NCBI RefSeq assembly: GCF_025837095.1
Contig: NZ_CP107551.1
Location: 1,842,352-1,906,351, forward strand
DNA from: Rhodococcus sp. Z13
Lineage (GTDB): Bacteria > Actinomycetota > Actinomycetes > Mycobacteriales > Mycobacteriaceae
DNA: 64,000 nucleotides
Reading direction: 5' to 3'
The position numbers were made by a program, and so were the translations under genes. A model generated the notes under the pieces. It made no database searches, was not told the origin of the DNA, and was given only the letters and a program-made list of their open reading frames with translations. Positions 9,253-18,288 of this stretch are shown here, in pieces. Each line of letters starts with the position of its first letter. The first letter of the stretch is position 1.

Positions 9253-9522
9253 TCAGTCCTCGGCGGGCGCGGCCGGGGCGTCCTCGACGTACCAGGCGCG
9301 GGCCTCGCGATTCCACTTCACCGCGCCGCGGTGGGCCTTGCGGAACTCCCGCAGCACCGCCCGGTCGATGGACGGATGACCGTTGTCGTTCACGTAGATC
9401 CAGTCGGAGCCGAACTTGGCCTCGATGGCGTCGACCATGTCGGTCTGGGTGACCCTGCGTTCGGTGGTGATGATGTCGGTCATCCAGGTGGCGATGTCCG
9501 CCGCGGTGGTGCTCATGGACAT
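9253..9522 (-). CDS. Small DUF6953-like protein
   Basis: An 89-residue soluble protein resembling the DUF6953 family, of unknown function. The N-terminal half (ADIATWMTDIITTERRVTQTDMVDAIEAKFG) looks like a small helical or winged-helix-like domain. It continues with DWIYVNDNGHPSIDRAVLREFRKAHRGAVKW and an Ala/Pro/Glu tail. The ATG chosen has GGGAGG 11 bases upstream; a second ATG two codons later is possible. It is divergent from the siderophore-interacting gene, with the iron-box candidate between them, so it might share iron control. The family name is from memory. Confidence 0.75.
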   Translation of the reverse strand: MSMSTTAADIATWMTDIITTERRVTQTDMVDAIEAKFGSDWIYVNDNGHPSIDRAVLREFRKAHRGAVKWNREARAWYVEDAPAAPAED

Positions 9523-9588
9523 CGAGCCTAGAGCCTCCCGGATCGTCGCCACCCCGCCGCATGCCGTCGAAGGGTACGGTCGTGCAGG

Positions 9589-9607
9589 ATAGGTGACCCT
9601 AACAAGG
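9589..9607 (+). promoter_or_regulatory. DtxR/IdeR-like iron box before the siderophore-interacting gene
   Basis: The stretch ATAGGTGACCCTAACAAGG matches the 19-bp DtxR/IdeR consensus (TTAGGTTAGSCTAACCTAA) at 12 positions by my count, including AGGT and CCTAAC. It overlaps the AAGGAGG ribosome site of the gene, where an iron-loaded repressor could block expression. No binding has been shown. Confidence 0.5.
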
Positions 9608-9614
9608 AGGCTCT

Positions 9615-10394
9615 GTGGCACCGAGGAACCCTGCGAGGACGACGCTGACCGTGCTGCGCACCGAGGCCGTGTCCGAACATTTCGTGCGGGTCGTGTTCGG
9701 CGGCGAGGGATTCGACGCCTTCCCGGCGCGCCCGGAGACCGACAGCTACGTCAAGCTCGAACTGCCCGTGGGTGCGGAGACCGTGGTCCGCACCTACACG
9801 GTGCGCCGCGTCGACCCGGCGGCGCGGGAGATCTGGATCGACTTCGTCGTCCACGGGGACGAGGGTGTCGCCGGGCCGTGGGCGCGGTCCGTGCAGCCCG
9901 GAACCCGTCTCACGGTCCGAGGCCCCGGAGCGGGCTACCGGCCGGACCCCGCCGCCGACTTCCACCTGTTCGCGGGGGACGAGACGGCGCTCCCGGCCAT
10001 CGCCGTGGCGCTCGAGGACCTGCCCGACGACGCCTCGGGCGCCGCGTTCCTGGAGGTCGCCGGTCCCTCCGACGAACTCGACCTGAAGGCTCCCGCGGGT
10101 GTCACGGTCACCTGGGTGCACCGCGGGGTCGCTGCCGGGGACGCCGGTGCCGACCGGATCGACGGCAACGCCCCGCTCGTCGCTGCGGTGAAAGCGATGC
10201 CGTGGCCGGGCGGCGACGTGCAGGTCTTCGTGCACGGCGAGGCCGAGGCGGTCATGAAGCACCTGCGCCCCTACCTGCGCAAGGACCGGGCGGTGCCGGC
10301 GACGCGGGCGTCGATCTCCGGCTACTGGCGCCGCGGCCGCACCGAGGAAGGCTTCCGCGTCTGGAAACAGGAACTCGCCACAGCGGAAGCGTGA
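9615..10394 (+). CDS. viuB: Siderophore-interacting FAD/NAD(P)H reductase (ViuB family)
   Basis: Ferric-siderophore reductases of this family release iron in the cytoplasm using NAD(P)H and FAD. The 259-residue protein has the FAD-binding barrel with RTYTVRR and the conserved DFVVHGDEGVAGPWA segment, followed by the nucleotide-binding half starting at FHLFAGDETALPAI. It closes with the family-typical SGYWRRGRTEEGFRVWKQEL. The start is GTG behind AAGGAGG. Mycobacteria carry a viuB homologue at the same place between dprA and xerC. The iron-box candidate overlapping its ribosome site suggests repression when iron is plentiful. Confidence 0.92.
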   Translation: MAPRNPARTTLTVLRTEAVSEHFVRVVFGGEGFDAFPARPETDSYVKLELPVGAETVVRTYTVRRVDPAAREIWIDFVVHGDEGVAGPWARSVQPGTRLTVRGPGAGYRPDPAADFHLFAGDETALPAIAVALEDLPDDASGAAFLEVAGPSDELDLKAPAGVTVTWVHRGVAAGDAGADRIDGNAPLVAAVKAMPWPGGDVQVFVHGEAEAVMKHLRPYLRKDRAVPATRASISGYWRRGRTEEGFRVWKQELATAEA

Positions 10395-10409
10395 GCAGGC
10401 CGCCCGCGG

Positions 10410-10444
10410 CCGGAGCCCGACCGGGCCTAGTCGGCCGGCTCCGG
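10410..10444. terminator. Imperfect bidirectional hairpin between viuB and the Bcr/CflA gene
   Basis: CCGGAGCC pairs with GGCTCCGG, with a further partial CGAC/GTCG stem inside. It lies between two converging genes and covers the stop of the transporter. It is a weaker terminator candidate than the perfect hairpins elsewhere in the window. Confidence 0.45.
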
Positions 10445-11656
10445 TTCCGCGGGACGGAGTTCGGACCCGCGCTGCGCAGGCTCGCGCGCCAACGTCAGCA
10501 GCAGGACGAGCGCGAGCCCCGTGCAGACTGCGATCGACAGGCCCATCGGGATGCCGGTGCTCTCGCCGCCGAGGCCGACCAGCGGGGAGACCGCCGCGGC
10601 CAGGCCGAACTGCAGCGCACCGATCACGGCGGAACCGGTTCCCGCGGCCTTCGGGACCTGCTCCTGCGCGAGTGCCGTCGCATTGCCCAGTGAGAGGCCC
10701 ACCATGGAGACGGTGACGAACAGCAGCGGCAGTATCAGGAAGGTCTTGTAGCCGACGAAGAGCATCGTCAGAAGCAACAGGGCGGCAGCCACGAACATCG
10801 TCGTCATGCCGAACGTCAGCAGCGACCGCACCGCGAACCGGTCCACGAGCCGGGTGTTGAGAGTGTTGGCGAGGACGAGTCCCACGGAGTTGACGGCGAA
10901 GACCATCGAGAACTGGCCGGGGGACAGGCCCAGGACGTTCTGGGTGACGAACGGCGAGGCGGAGATGTAGGAGAACATCGCGCCGAAGCCGAGGGCCATC
11001 GCAGCCGCGTAGCCGACGAATCGACGCTGACGGAGGACATAGCCGAAGTTGCTCGACATGGCCTTCAGGCCACCGCCGTGTCGCTTCTCCGGCGGAAGTG
11101 TCTCGGGAACGAACAGGAAGGTGCCGACGGCCATCACCACCGACAGGCCGGTGAGGACCCAGAAGATGCCGCGCCAGCCGATCGGCCCGAGCAGCACGCC
11201 GCCGAGCAGCGGTGCGACCACCGGCGCGACACCGCCGATGATCATCATGATGCTGAACAGCTTCGCGGCGGTGGTGCTCTTCGCCCGGTCGGCGATCACC
11301 GCGCGGGCGAGCACGATTCCGATGCCACCGCTGAATCCCTGGACCAGCCGGGCGGCGATGAGCACACCCACGGTGGGGGCCAGCGCGCAGACGGCGCTGC
11401 TCACCGCCAGGACGGCCGTGCCGGCGAGGATCAGCCGGCGGCGTCCCCATCCGTCCGAGAGCGGACCGACGAGAAGCTGCCCGAGGCCGAGCCCGGCCAT
11501 GAACGTCGTGAGTGTGAGCTGGACGCCGACGGTCGAGCTGCCGAGACTCTCGGCCATGACCGGCAACCCCGGCAGGTACATGTCCGTCGCGAGAGGGGCG
11601 ATCGCCGACAGCAGTGCCAGCGCGCACAGCATCGGCACCGAAATCGTTTTGTTCAC
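10427..11656 (-). CDS. Bcr/CflA-type MFS drug transporter
   Basis: A 12-helix major facilitator drug:H+ antiporter. Visible are the family N-terminus (IAPLATDMYLPGLPVMAESL), motif A GPLSDGWGRRRLILAG, the RLVQGFSGGIGIVLARAVIADR segment with a motif-C-like turn, and FSYISASPFVTQ of Bcr/CflA proteins. I start it at the GTG giving VNKTISVPML (409 residues). A longer frame upstream has Cys-rich unconserved sequence and runs over the xerC start. It is divergent from xerC with about 60 bases between. It is a paralogue of the transporter at 29.6 kb. The substrate is unknown. Confidence 0.88.
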   Translation of the reverse strand: MNKTISVPMLCALALLSAIAPLATDMYLPGLPVMAESLGSSTVGVQLTLTTFMAGLGLGQLLVGPLSDGWGRRRLILAGTAVLAVSSAVCALAPTVGVLIAARLVQGFSGGIGIVLARAVIADRAKSTTAAKLFSIMMIIGGVAPVVAPLLGGVLLGPIGWRGIFWVLTGLSVVMAVGTFLFVPETLPPEKRHGGGLKAMSSNFGYVLRQRRFVGYAAAMALGFGAMFSYISASPFVTQNVLGLSPGQFSMVFAVNSVGLVLANTLNTRLVDRFAVRSLLTFGMTTMFVAAALLLLTMLFVGYKTFLILPLLFVTVSMVGLSLGNATALAQEQVPKAAGTGSAVIGALQFGLAAAVSPLVGLGGESTGIPMGLSIAVCTGLALVLLLTLAREPAQRGSELRPAEPEPAD

Positions 11657-11717
11657 GAAACAACAGTAAAGGGCATGCGCCGTTGCGTGGGAAGCGGTCT
11701 TACCGCACGGTGGAATC

Positions 11718-12656
11718 ATGCGAGGCAACGGATCCGACCCGCTCCCGGCACCACTGGCGGTGCATCTCGACGACTTCGCCGACCATCTCCGCCTCCAGGA
11801 GAACCGGTCCGCTCACACCGTCCGCGCCTACGTCACCGACATCCGGTCCCTGCTGGTGCATCTGACCACGGAACGTTCCGAGGCGCGCGTCACCGACCTG
11901 GATCTCGACCTGCTGCGGTCCTGGCTCTCCGCGATGGTGGCGGGGGGAGCGGCCCGCACCACCGTCGCCCGCCGGACCTCCTCGGTCCGCACCTTCACGG
12001 CGTGGCTGGTGCGCACCGGACGACTCGACAGCGACCCCGCCACGCGGCTCGCCTCCCCGCGCGCCCGTCGGACCCTCCCCGCGGTGCTGCGCGACGATCA
12101 GGCCCTCGAGGTCATGGCGGCCGCCGAAGCCGGTGCCCGCGAACTCGATCCGATCGCGCTGCGCGACCGTGCCATCGTGGAGATCCTCTACGCCACCGGT
12201 ATCCGGGTGGGGGAACTGTGCGCGGTCGACATCGACGACGTCGACGCGGACCGCCGGACCCTGCGCGTACTCGGCAAGGGGAACAAGGAACGGACCGTCC
12301 CCTACGGCGCTCCGGCGGCCGACGCCCTCGACGCGTGGCTGCGGCACGGGCGACCGCACCTCGTCCGGCCGTCCTCGGGCCGCGCCCTGCTCCTCGGCAA
12401 GCGCGGGGGCCGGATCGACCAGCGGCAGGTCCGGTCGGTGGTGCACGAGGCCGTCTCGGCCGTGCCCGGCACCCCCGATCTCGCCCCGCACGGTCTGCGG
12501 CACACCGCCGCGACCCACCTGCTCGAAGGGGGAGCGGACCTGCGCGTGGTCCAGGAGGTGCTCGGGCATTCGAGCCTGTCCACCACCCAGCTGTACACGC
12601 ACGTGTCGGTGGCACGGCTGCGCGCCGTCCACGAACAGGCCCACCCGCGGGCCTGA
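11718..12656 (+). CDS. xerC: Tyrosine recombinase XerC
   Basis: XerC and XerD resolve chromosome dimers at dif. The 312-residue protein has the N-terminal SAM-like core-binding domain (about 12-105, with [17 protein letters not shown]). The catalytic domain contains Arg163 (TGIRVGEL), Lys187 (GKGNKER), His258 and Arg261 ([11 protein letters not shown]), His284 (LGHSSLSTT) and the nucleophile Tyr293. All active-site residues are present. Position between viuB and rpsB matches mycobacteria, which supports the chromosomal XerC rather than a phage integrase. Confidence 0.95.
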   Translation: MRGNGSDPLPAPLAVHLDDFADHLRLQENRSAHTVRAYVTDIRSLLVHLTTERSEARVTDLDLDLLRSWLSAMVAGGAARTTVARRTSSVRTFTAWLVRTGRLDSDPATRLASPRARRTLPAVLRDDQALEVMAAAEAGARELDPIALRDRAIVEILYATGIRVGELCAVDIDDVDADRRTLRVLGKGNKERTVPYGAPAADALDAWLRHGRPHLVRPSSGRALLLGKRGGRIDQRQVRSVVHEAVSAVPGTPDLAPHGLRHTAATHLLEGGADLRVVQEVLGHSSLSTTQLYTHVSVARLRAVHEQAHPRA

Positions 12657-12731
12657 GCGGAACACGAGCCCCGGAAGAACGGGTGTCCGATTTGGTAACG
12701 TGCGCGCGCACCATCGAACCGGGGGGAACTG

Positions 12732-14147
12732 ATGCGACGCGACGATCCGACTCCTGCGCTGCCCGCGTGGCTGCAGGAGCAGCCGAGCAGTGACACCGTG
12801 CCGACCGGGCGCCGCGGCTTCCGCCGCCCGCCCCGCGACGGCGAACCCACGGCCCCGCCGGCACCGGAGCCTCCGATGACCCGGCCGATCGCGTCCGTGC
12901 CGCTCGGGCTCGACATCCCTCCGCGGCCGTCCGCGGTGCCCGACCGAGAACCCGAGGCCGAGCCCGTATCCGCGCCCACGCACGAGGCCGAATCCCCGGT
13001 GGCACCGACGTCCGAGCCGTCTACCGAGGTTTCGTCCGAACCCGACCCGGCCGCCGAGGTGGAGGCACCCCCGGTCGCGGAACCGCGCCCCGCCGAGTCG
13101 ACGGCCGCCGTGCCGACTCCGCCCGCCGAACCCGTGCGCGACGAGACCGTGCGCGACGAGACCGTGCCCGTCGAGACCGTGCCCGTCGAGACCGGATCCA
13201 CCCCGGTCCGTGCCCCGCTGCCGGCCCACGACGACCTCGCCGCGGATGTACTCGTGCGCCGCTCGCGGCGCGCGTCCCGCAACTGGCGGGAGAGCGTGCA
13301 CCGGCTCACCGGCGGGCTGTTCGACACCGAGACCGCGCGACTCGACGAACTCACCGCCCACGTCCGGCAACCCGTCTCCGGCGACTACCGCATCGCCGTG
13401 CTCTCGCTCAAGGGCGGGGTGGGGAAGACCACCACCACGGTCGGCCTGGGGTCGACCTTCGCGTCGCTGCGTGGCGACAGCGTCATCGCGGTCGACGCGA
13501 ACCCGGACTTCGGCACCCTCGCGCAGCGCATCCCGGGTGGCAGCGCCTCGACGGTCCGCGACCTGCTCGCGGACGCGGCAAACATCCGGCGCATCTCCGA
13601 CGTGCGCGCCCACACCGCGCAGGCACCGAGCCGGCTCGAAGTACTCGCGAGCGAACGCGACCCTGCGGCCTCGGAGGTCTTCGGTGAGGACGACTACCGC
13701 CGCATCGTCGACATCCTGCAGGTCTTCTACGACATCGTCCTCACCGACTGCGGCACCGGCATCATGCACTCGGTCATGCGCGGTGTGCTCGACCTCGCCC
13801 ACACCCTCGTGCTCGTCGCGTCGCCCGCGGTGGACGCCGCCCGCAGCGCCGCCGCGACCCTCGACTGGCTCCAGGCCCACGGCTACGGCGACCTCGTCGA
13901 CCGCACCGTCGTGGTCGTCTCCTCGGCCCGCCCCGGCTCGGCGAACGTCGACATCGACGCGATCACCGGACACTTCCTCGCGCGTTGCCGCGCCGTGCAG
14001 GTACTGCCCTTCGACGAGCACCTCGCCGAAGGCGGGGAGATCGACCTCGACCGGCTCCGCCCGGCGACCCGCACCGCCTTCGTCGAACTGGCGGCGATGG
14101 TCGCCGACGACTTCCCGCACGCGTCCGGCCGGCACGCCGTCCGGTAG
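12732..14147 (+). CDS. EspI-like ParA/MinD ATPase with long disordered N-terminus
   Basis: A 471-residue protein. Residues 1-165 are Pro/Glu/Ala-rich and disordered, with tandem RDETV and PVETV repeats at 136-154. The C-terminal half is a SIMIBI-class ATPase: deviant Walker [12 protein letters not shown] (Lys227 onward), [34 protein letters not shown] and [15 protein letters not shown]. This layout resembles EspI and other ESX-linked MinD/ParA ATPases, yet no type VII secretion gene is in the window. A GGGGGGA ribosome site precedes the ATG. It follows xerC by 75 bases. A role in positioning, segregation or secretion control is open. Confidence 0.85.
   Translation: MRRDDPTPALPAWLQEQPSSDTVPTGRRGFRRPPRDGEPTAPPAPEPPMTRPIASVPLGLDIPPRPSAVPDREPEAEPVSAPTHEAESPVAPTSEPSTEVSSEPDPAAEVEAPPVAEPRPAESTAAVPTPPAEPVRDETVRDETVPVETVPVETGSTPVRAPLPAHDDLAADVLVRRSRRASRNWRESVHRLTGGLFDTETARLDELTAHVRQPVSGDYRIAVLSLKGGVGKTTTTVGLGSTFASLRGDSVIAVDANPDFGTLAQRIPGGSASTVRDLLADAANIRRISDVRAHTAQAPSRLEVLASERDPAASEVFGEDDYRRIVDILQVFYDIVLTDCGTGIMHSVMRGVLDLAHTLVLVASPAVDAARSAAATLDWLQAHGYGDLVDRTVVVVSSARPGSANVDIDAITGHFLARCRAVQVLPFDEHLAEGGEIDLDRLRPATRTAFVELAAMVADDFPHASGRHAVR
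13134..13193 (+). repeat. Four 15-bp tandem coding repeats in the EspI-like gene
   Basis: Two copies of GTGCGCGACGAGACC are followed by two copies of GTGCCCGTCGAGACC. They encode RDETV twice and PVETV twice in the disordered linker. Copy-number variation would keep the frame. Confidence 0.9.
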
Positions 14148-14157
14148 CCGCCCGGAC

Positions 14158-14667
14158 TCACGAGGGCAGCAACCGGATCACCGGGCGCTGCACCAGCGGC
14201 AGCGGATCGAGATAGCGGTCGCGGCCGCGGCGCAGTCCCCAGTGCAGGCACGCCGCCGTCGGGCAGCCCTCGTGCCCCGCGACGACCGTGCCGATCGGCT
14301 CCCCGCGCCCCACCCGGCGACCCGCGGTCACCGAGGCCTCGACGGGTTCGTAGGTGGTGCGCAGCCCGCCGGGATGGTCGACGGACACCACCGGCCTGCC
14401 GGCCACGACCCCGGCGAACACGACGACGCCCTCACCCGCGGCCAGCACGGTCCGGCCCGGCTGCGTCGCGAGATCCACACCGCGATGCCCCGGCAGCCAG
14501 TCGTGATCGGGTGGGTCGAACCCGCGCGCGACCGCGGGCCGGGGTTCGAGCGGCCAGGTGAACGGCCGCGCGGCGCCGGCGGGCCCGGCCCCGGCCGTGA
14601 CGACCAGCGTCAGCAGCACGGCGACCACGAAACCGGATGCGGCGCGCGGGGACACGTCGATGCTCAT
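14158..14667 (-). CDS. Exported M23-type (LytM-like) peptidase
   Basis: A 169-residue exported protein. An N-terminal hydrophobic segment ([19 protein letters not shown]) ends at a PAGA/AR cleavage site. The M23 fold follows: WPL at the start, GHRGVDLAT carrying the metal-ligand His and Asp, GEGVVVFAG, and [14 protein letters not shown]. The last motif, normally HxH, reads CLHWGLR, so one His of the pair is Cys. Endopeptidase activity on peptidoglycan may therefore be weak or lost. The same gene stands next to rpsB in mycobacteria, divergent from it. The start is the second ATG in the frame, just before the signal peptide. Confidence 0.87.
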   Translation of the reverse strand: MSIDVSPRAASGFVVAVLLTLVVTAGAGPAGAARPFTWPLEPRPAVARGFDPPDHDWLPGHRGVDLATQPGRTVLAAGEGVVVFAGVVAGRPVVSVDHPGGLRTTYEPVEASVTAGRRVGRGEPIGTVVAGHEGCPTAACLHWGLRRGRDRYLDPLPLVQRPVIRLLPS

Positions 14668-14973
14668 GGACCCAGGCTCGGTGCCCGCGGCGACCGGCAC
14701 CAGACCCGTATGCCCGGTTGTGCACAACTCGCGTCCGTCCACAACCCCGCATCCACCCGGTTAGGGATCCGGGACGGTGCCGCGTACACTGGTCGAGCGG
14801 TCTGTGTTCGCAGACCGACTTCGCGCGTCCGCGCACCGGTGCCGTCCCGCTTTCTCCGGGATGCATCGGCAATGGCCGTCGGCCGGTCCCGCAAGGGTTC
14901 GACGGGCATGCGGGCGCCAGGGCGGGGATCGCAGGATCCGCCGCGTCAACCGACACGAAAGAGAGACACAGCC
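14668..14973 (+). promoter_or_regulatory. Leader and promoter region of rpsB (306 bases without a gene)
   Basis: A -10-like TACACT lies at 14785-14790. The best -35 (TTAGGG or TAGGGA) is weak. Just downstream, CGGTCTG and CAGACCG (14798-14804, 14811-14817) form a 7-bp hairpin near the expected start of transcription. If transcription starts near 14797, the leader is about 177 bases. That is long enough for feedback control of rpsB by S2, as known in other bacteria, but I cannot draw the structure reliably. The region also holds the start side of the divergent M23 gene. Confidence 0.5.
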
Positions 14974-15795
14974 ATGGCTGTTGTGACCATGAGGCAGCTG
15001 CTCGACAGCGGCGCACACTTCGGACACCAGACCCGTCGCTGGAACCCGAAGATGAAGCGGTTCATCTTCACCGACCGCAACGGCATCTACATCATCGACC
15101 TGCAGCAGACGCTGACGTACATCGACAAGGCGTACGAGTTCGTCAAGGAGACCGTCGCCCACGGCGGCACCGTCCTGTTCGTCGGCACCAAGAAGCAGGC
15201 GCAGGAGTCCATCGCCGAAGAGGCGACCCGCGTGGGCATGCCCTACGTGAACCAGCGCTGGCTCGGCGGCATGCTGACCAACTTCTCGACCGTCCACAAG
15301 CGCCTGCAGCGCCTGAAGGAGCTCGAGTCGATGGAGCAGACCGGCGGCTTCGAGGGACGCACCAAGAAGGAAATCCTCATGCTCACGCGTGAGAAGAACA
15401 AGCTGGAGCGCACCCTCGGCGGCATCCGCGACATGGCGAAGGTTCCGTCGGCGATCTGGGTCGTCGACACCAACAAGGAGCACATCGCCGTCGGTGAGGC
15501 CCGCAAGCTGAACATCCCGGTCATCGCGATCCTCGACACCAACTGCGATCCCGACCTCGTCGACTACCCGATCCCGGGCAACGACGACGCGATCCGTTCC
15601 GCGGCGCTGCTGACCAAGGTCATCGCCTCCGCCGTCGCCGAGGGCCTGCAGGCCCGCGCCGGCAAGAGCGGCGACGCCGAGGCCAAGCCCGAGGGCGCCG
15701 AGCCTCTCGCCGAGTGGGAGCAGGAGCTGCTCGCGCAGGCCACCCCCGCAGCCGACGCCGAGACGCCCGCAGCGGACGCAGCCCCCGAGGCCTGA
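14974..15795 (+). CDS. rpsB: 30S ribosomal protein S2
   Basis: S2 binds the 30S head-platform junction late in assembly. The 273-residue protein matches the family throughout: [62 protein letters not shown], and [25 protein letters not shown]. The C-terminal acidic Ala/Glu-rich tail of about 40 residues is usual in actinobacteria. The ATG follows AAAGAGAG. It is paired with tsf, but a strong hairpin stands between the two. Confidence 0.98.
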   Translation: MAVVTMRQLLDSGAHFGHQTRRWNPKMKRFIFTDRNGIYIIDLQQTLTYIDKAYEFVKETVAHGGTVLFVGTKKQAQESIAEEATRVGMPYVNQRWLGGMLTNFSTVHKRLQRLKELESMEQTGGFEGRTKKEILMLTREKNKLERTLGGIRDMAKVPSAIWVVDTNKEHIAVGEARKLNIPVIAILDTNCDPDLVDYPIPGNDDAIRSAALLTKVIASAVAEGLQARAGKSGDAEAKPEGAEPLAEWEQELLAQATPAADAETPAADAAPEA

Positions 15796-15804
15796 TTCGT
15801 TGCA

Positions 15805-15842
15805 CGGCCCCGACCTTCCCTCACGGATCACGGTCGGGGCCG
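15805..15842 (+). terminator. Strong hairpin between rpsB and tsf (partial terminator or attenuator)
   Basis: An 11-bp perfect stem (CGGCCCCGACC with GGTCGGGGCCG) closes a 16-base loop ten bases after rpsB. No U-run follows. It may lower read-through into tsf or protect the rpsB 3' end. Confidence 0.65.
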
Positions 15843-15941
15843 TCGCTTCGCAGCCGGAGATACAGGGCTGCCCTTCGTAGCCCGAGGTACAGGGCTGCAC
15901 CCCGAGACTTTTCCACCACAGACACAGGAGGCTCGCTTCTC

Positions 15942-16766
15942 ATGGCGAACTACACCGCCGCCGACGTCAAGCGTCTCCGTGAGCTCACCGGCTCCGGAAT
16001 GCTGGACTGCAAGAACGCGCTCGCCGACAACGACGGCGACTTCGACAAGGCCGTCGAGCAGCTGCGCATCAAGGGCGCCAAGGACGTGGGCAAGCGTGCC
16101 GAGCGCTCCACTGCCGAGGGCCTGGTCGTGGCCAAGGACGGCGTGCTCGTCGAGCTGAACTCCGAGACCGACTTCGTCGCCAAGAACGACGAGTTCCAGG
16201 CTCTCGCCGACAAGGTCGTCACCGCTGCCGCTCAGGTCCGCACCGACGACGTCGAGGCCCTGAAGAAGGCCGAGATCGACGGCAAGACCGTCGAGGCGCT
16301 CGTCCAGGAGCTGTCCGCCAAGATCGGCGAGAAGCTCGAGCTGCGTCGCGTCGCCGCCTTCGACGGCCAGACCGCCGTCTACCTGCACAAGCGTGCTTCC
16401 GACCTGCCGCCGGCCGTCGGCGTGCTCGTCGAGTACACCGGTGAGGGCGACGCCGCTGCCGAGGCCGCCCGCGGTGCCGCGATGCAGATCGCCGCGCTCA
16501 AGGCCAAGTACGTCACCCGTGACGAGGTTCCCGAGGACATCGTCGCCAACGAGCGTCGTATCGCCGAGGAGACCGCCAAGGCCGAGGGCAAGCCGGAGCA
16601 GGCTCTGCCGAAGATCGTCGAAGGCCGCGTGAACAGCTACTTCAAGGACGTCGTGCTGCTCGAGCAGCCGTCGGTCACGGACTCGAAGAAGACCGTCAAG
16701 GCGATCCTCGACGAGGCCGGTGCCACCGTCACCCGCTTCGTGCGGTTCGAGGTCGGCGCCAGCTAG
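15942..16766 (+). CDS. tsf: Elongation factor Ts
   Basis: EF-Ts exchanges GDP for GTP on EF-Tu. The 274-residue product has the N-terminal UBA-like module with the conserved [16 protein letters not shown], the core with [17 protein letters not shown] carrying the EF-Tu-contacting TDFVAKN, and the C-terminal module ending [20 protein letters not shown] ribosome site precedes the ATG. It lies 146 bases after rpsB across a hairpin and two short repeats, and its own hairpin terminator follows. Confidence 0.98.
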   Translation: MANYTAADVKRLRELTGSGMLDCKNALADNDGDFDKAVEQLRIKGAKDVGKRAERSTAEGLVVAKDGVLVELNSETDFVAKNDEFQALADKVVTAAAQVRTDDVEALKKAEIDGKTVEALVQELSAKIGEKLELRRVAAFDGQTAVYLHKRASDLPPAVGVLVEYTGEGDAAAEAARGAAMQIAALKAKYVTRDEVPEDIVANERRIAEETAKAEGKPEQALPKIVEGRVNSYFKDVVLLEQPSVTDSKKTVKAILDEAGATVTRFVRFEVGAS

Positions 16767-16779
16767 ACCGTTCACTTCT

Positions 16780-16810
16780 CGACCCCGCCGGTCCCGTACC
16801 GGCGGGGTCG
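16780..16810 (+). terminator. Hairpin terminator after tsf
   Basis: A 12-bp perfect stem (CGACCCCGCCGG with CCGGCGGGGTCG) closes a 7-base loop 13 bases after the tsf stop. There is no U-run. Confidence 0.75.
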
Positions 16811-16815
16811 AGGTG

Positions 16816-16853
16816 CGTCGGGGTCCGGACACCCTCGTCGGGGTCCGGACACC
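16816..16853 (+). repeat. Two 18-bp direct repeats between tsf and pyrH
   Basis: CGTCGGGGTCCGGACACC occurs twice with a period of 20 bases, just after the tsf terminator and ahead of pyrH. The inner TCCGGA is palindromic. It could be a protein site or a simple duplication. Confidence 0.85.
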
Positions 16854-16971
16854 GCCGCGCGTGTTCCGGCAACGGACCGGAGTGACGTGTCGCCTCCCGC
16901 CCGGTCTCGGTTCCACCGAGCGGATGAGGCAGGATGATAAGGGCCGAATCATGCGCAACCAGAGGAGAGTC

Positions 16972-17700
16972 ATGTCCGACCACGCCCACGAACGGCCCGG
17001 ATTCCGCCGGGTCCTGCTCAAGCTCGGTGGCGAGATGTTCGGCGGCGGCAAGGTCGGACTCGATCCTGATGTGGTGACCACGGTGGCCGAGCAGATCGCC
17101 GAGGTCGTGCGCGCCGGCGCCGAGGTCGCCGTCGTGATCGGTGGCGGCAACTTCTTCCGCGGCGCGGAGCTGCAGCAGCGCGGTCTCGAACGCGCCCGCT
17201 CCGACTACATGGGCATGCTCGGCACCGTCATGAACTCCCTTGCGCTGCAGGACTTCCTGGAGAAGCAGGGCATCGACACCCGCGTGCAGACCGCCATCAC
17301 GATGGGGCAGGTCGCCGAGCCCTACCTGCCGCTGCGTGCCCGCCGCCACCTCGAGAAGGGCCGCGTCGTCATCTTCGGCGCCGGCATGGGCATGCCCTAC
17401 TTCTCCACCGACACCACCGCCGCGCAGCGTGCCCTCGAGATCGGCGCCGAGGTCGTGCTCATGGCCAAGGCCGTCGACGGCGTCTACTCCGACGACCCGC
17501 GCACCAACCCCGACGCGGTGCTGTTCGAGGAGATCACGCACCGCGAGGTCATCGAACAGGGCCTCAAGGTCGCCGACGCGACCGCCTTCAGCCTGTGCAT
17601 GGACAACGCCATGCCGATCATGGTCTTCAATCTGCTGACCAAGGGCAATATCGCCCGAGCCATCGCCGGTGAGAAGATCGGAACACTCGTACGGTCATGA
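16972..17700 (+). CDS. pyrH: Uridylate kinase (UMP kinase)
   Basis: Phosphorylates UMP to UDP in pyrimidine synthesis. The 242-residue protein is of the bacterial amino-acid-kinase type: [13 protein letters not shown] at the N-terminus, [63 protein letters not shown] and the C-terminal [14 protein letters not shown]. The start is the ATG behind AGAGGAG; an earlier in-frame ATG adds seven residues. It is followed by frr after 28 bases, as in most bacteria, suggesting an operon. Confidence 0.97.
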   Translation: MSDHAHERPGFRRVLLKLGGEMFGGGKVGLDPDVVTTVAEQIAEVVRAGAEVAVVIGGGNFFRGAELQQRGLERARSDYMGMLGTVMNSLALQDFLEKQGIDTRVQTAITMGQVAEPYLPLRARRHLEKGRVVIFGAGMGMPYFSTDTTAAQRALEIGAEVVLMAKAVDGVYSDDPRTNPDAVLFEEITHREVIEQGLKVADATAFSLCMDNAMPIMVFNLLTKGNIARAIAGEKIGTLVRS

Positions 17701-17728
17701 ACGGACAACGGAACATGGAGGAACTGCC

Positions 17729-18286
17729 GTGATCGATGAAGCCCTCTTCGAGGCCGAAGAGAAGATGGAGAAGGCCGTCTCGGTGGCCCGCGACGATCTG
17801 GCAGGAATCCGGACCGGTCGTGCCAACCCGGCGATGTTCAACCGCATCGTCGTCGACTACTACGGGGCGCCCACGCCGATCACGCAGATCGCCAGCATCA
17901 ACGTCCCCGAGGCACGCATGGTCATCGTCAAGCCGTACGAGACGTCGCAGCTGAACGCCATCGAGACCGCGATCCGCAACTCCGATCTCGGCGTCAACCC
18001 GACTAACGACGGCAACATCATCCGCATCTCGGTCCCGCAGCTCACCGAGGAGCGCCGCCGCGAACTCGTCAAGCAGGCCAAGGCCAAGGGCGAGGACGCC
18101 AAGGTCGCGGTCCGCAACGTGCGCCGCAAGGCCATGGAGGAACTCGGCCGCATCCAGAAGGACGGCGAGGCCGGCGAGGACGACGTGAACCGCGCCGAGA
18201 AGGAACTCGACAAGACGACCGCCAAATACGTCGGTCAGATCGACGAGTTGATCAAGCACAAGGAAGCCGAACTGATGGAGGTCTGA
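17729..18286 (+). CDS. frr: Ribosome recycling factor
   Basis: RRF splits post-termination ribosomes together with EF-G. The full-length 185-residue product shows the conserved [23 protein letters not shown], then [32 protein letters not shown] and the helical C-terminus [15 protein letters not shown]. The start is GTG after GGAGGAACTGCC. cdsA follows after two bases, so pyrH-frr-cdsA look like one operon. Confidence 0.97.
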   Translation: MIDEALFEAEEKMEKAVSVARDDLAGIRTGRANPAMFNRIVVDYYGAPTPITQIASINVPEARMVIVKPYETSQLNAIETAIRNSDLGVNPTNDGNIIRISVPQLTEERRRELVKQAKAKGEDAKVAVRNVRRKAMEELGRIQKDGEAGEDDVNRAEKELDKTTAKYVGQIDELIKHKEAELMEV

Positions 18287-18288
18287 CG

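Noticed and set aside
7779-11656. ClC to Bcr/CflA segment as a genomic island
   Set aside because: GC content and codon use look like the surroundings, viuB is at its mycobacterial position, and no mobility gene or flanking repeat is visible.
11718-12656. Tyrosine recombinase as a phage or island integrase
   Set aside because: Length, motifs and the dprA-viuB-xerC-rpsB order match chromosomal XerC. No attachment-site repeat, tRNA or phage gene is nearby.
14790-14940. Possible tRNA or small RNA gene in the rpsB leader (GGTTCGA-like stretch)
   Set aside because: No cloverleaf could be folded by eye; the acceptor and anticodon stems are missing.
13210-14970. Plus-strand open frame fused upstream of rpsB
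   Set aside because: The upstream part overlaps the EspI-like gene and the M23 gene out of frame. S2 homology starts at 14974.
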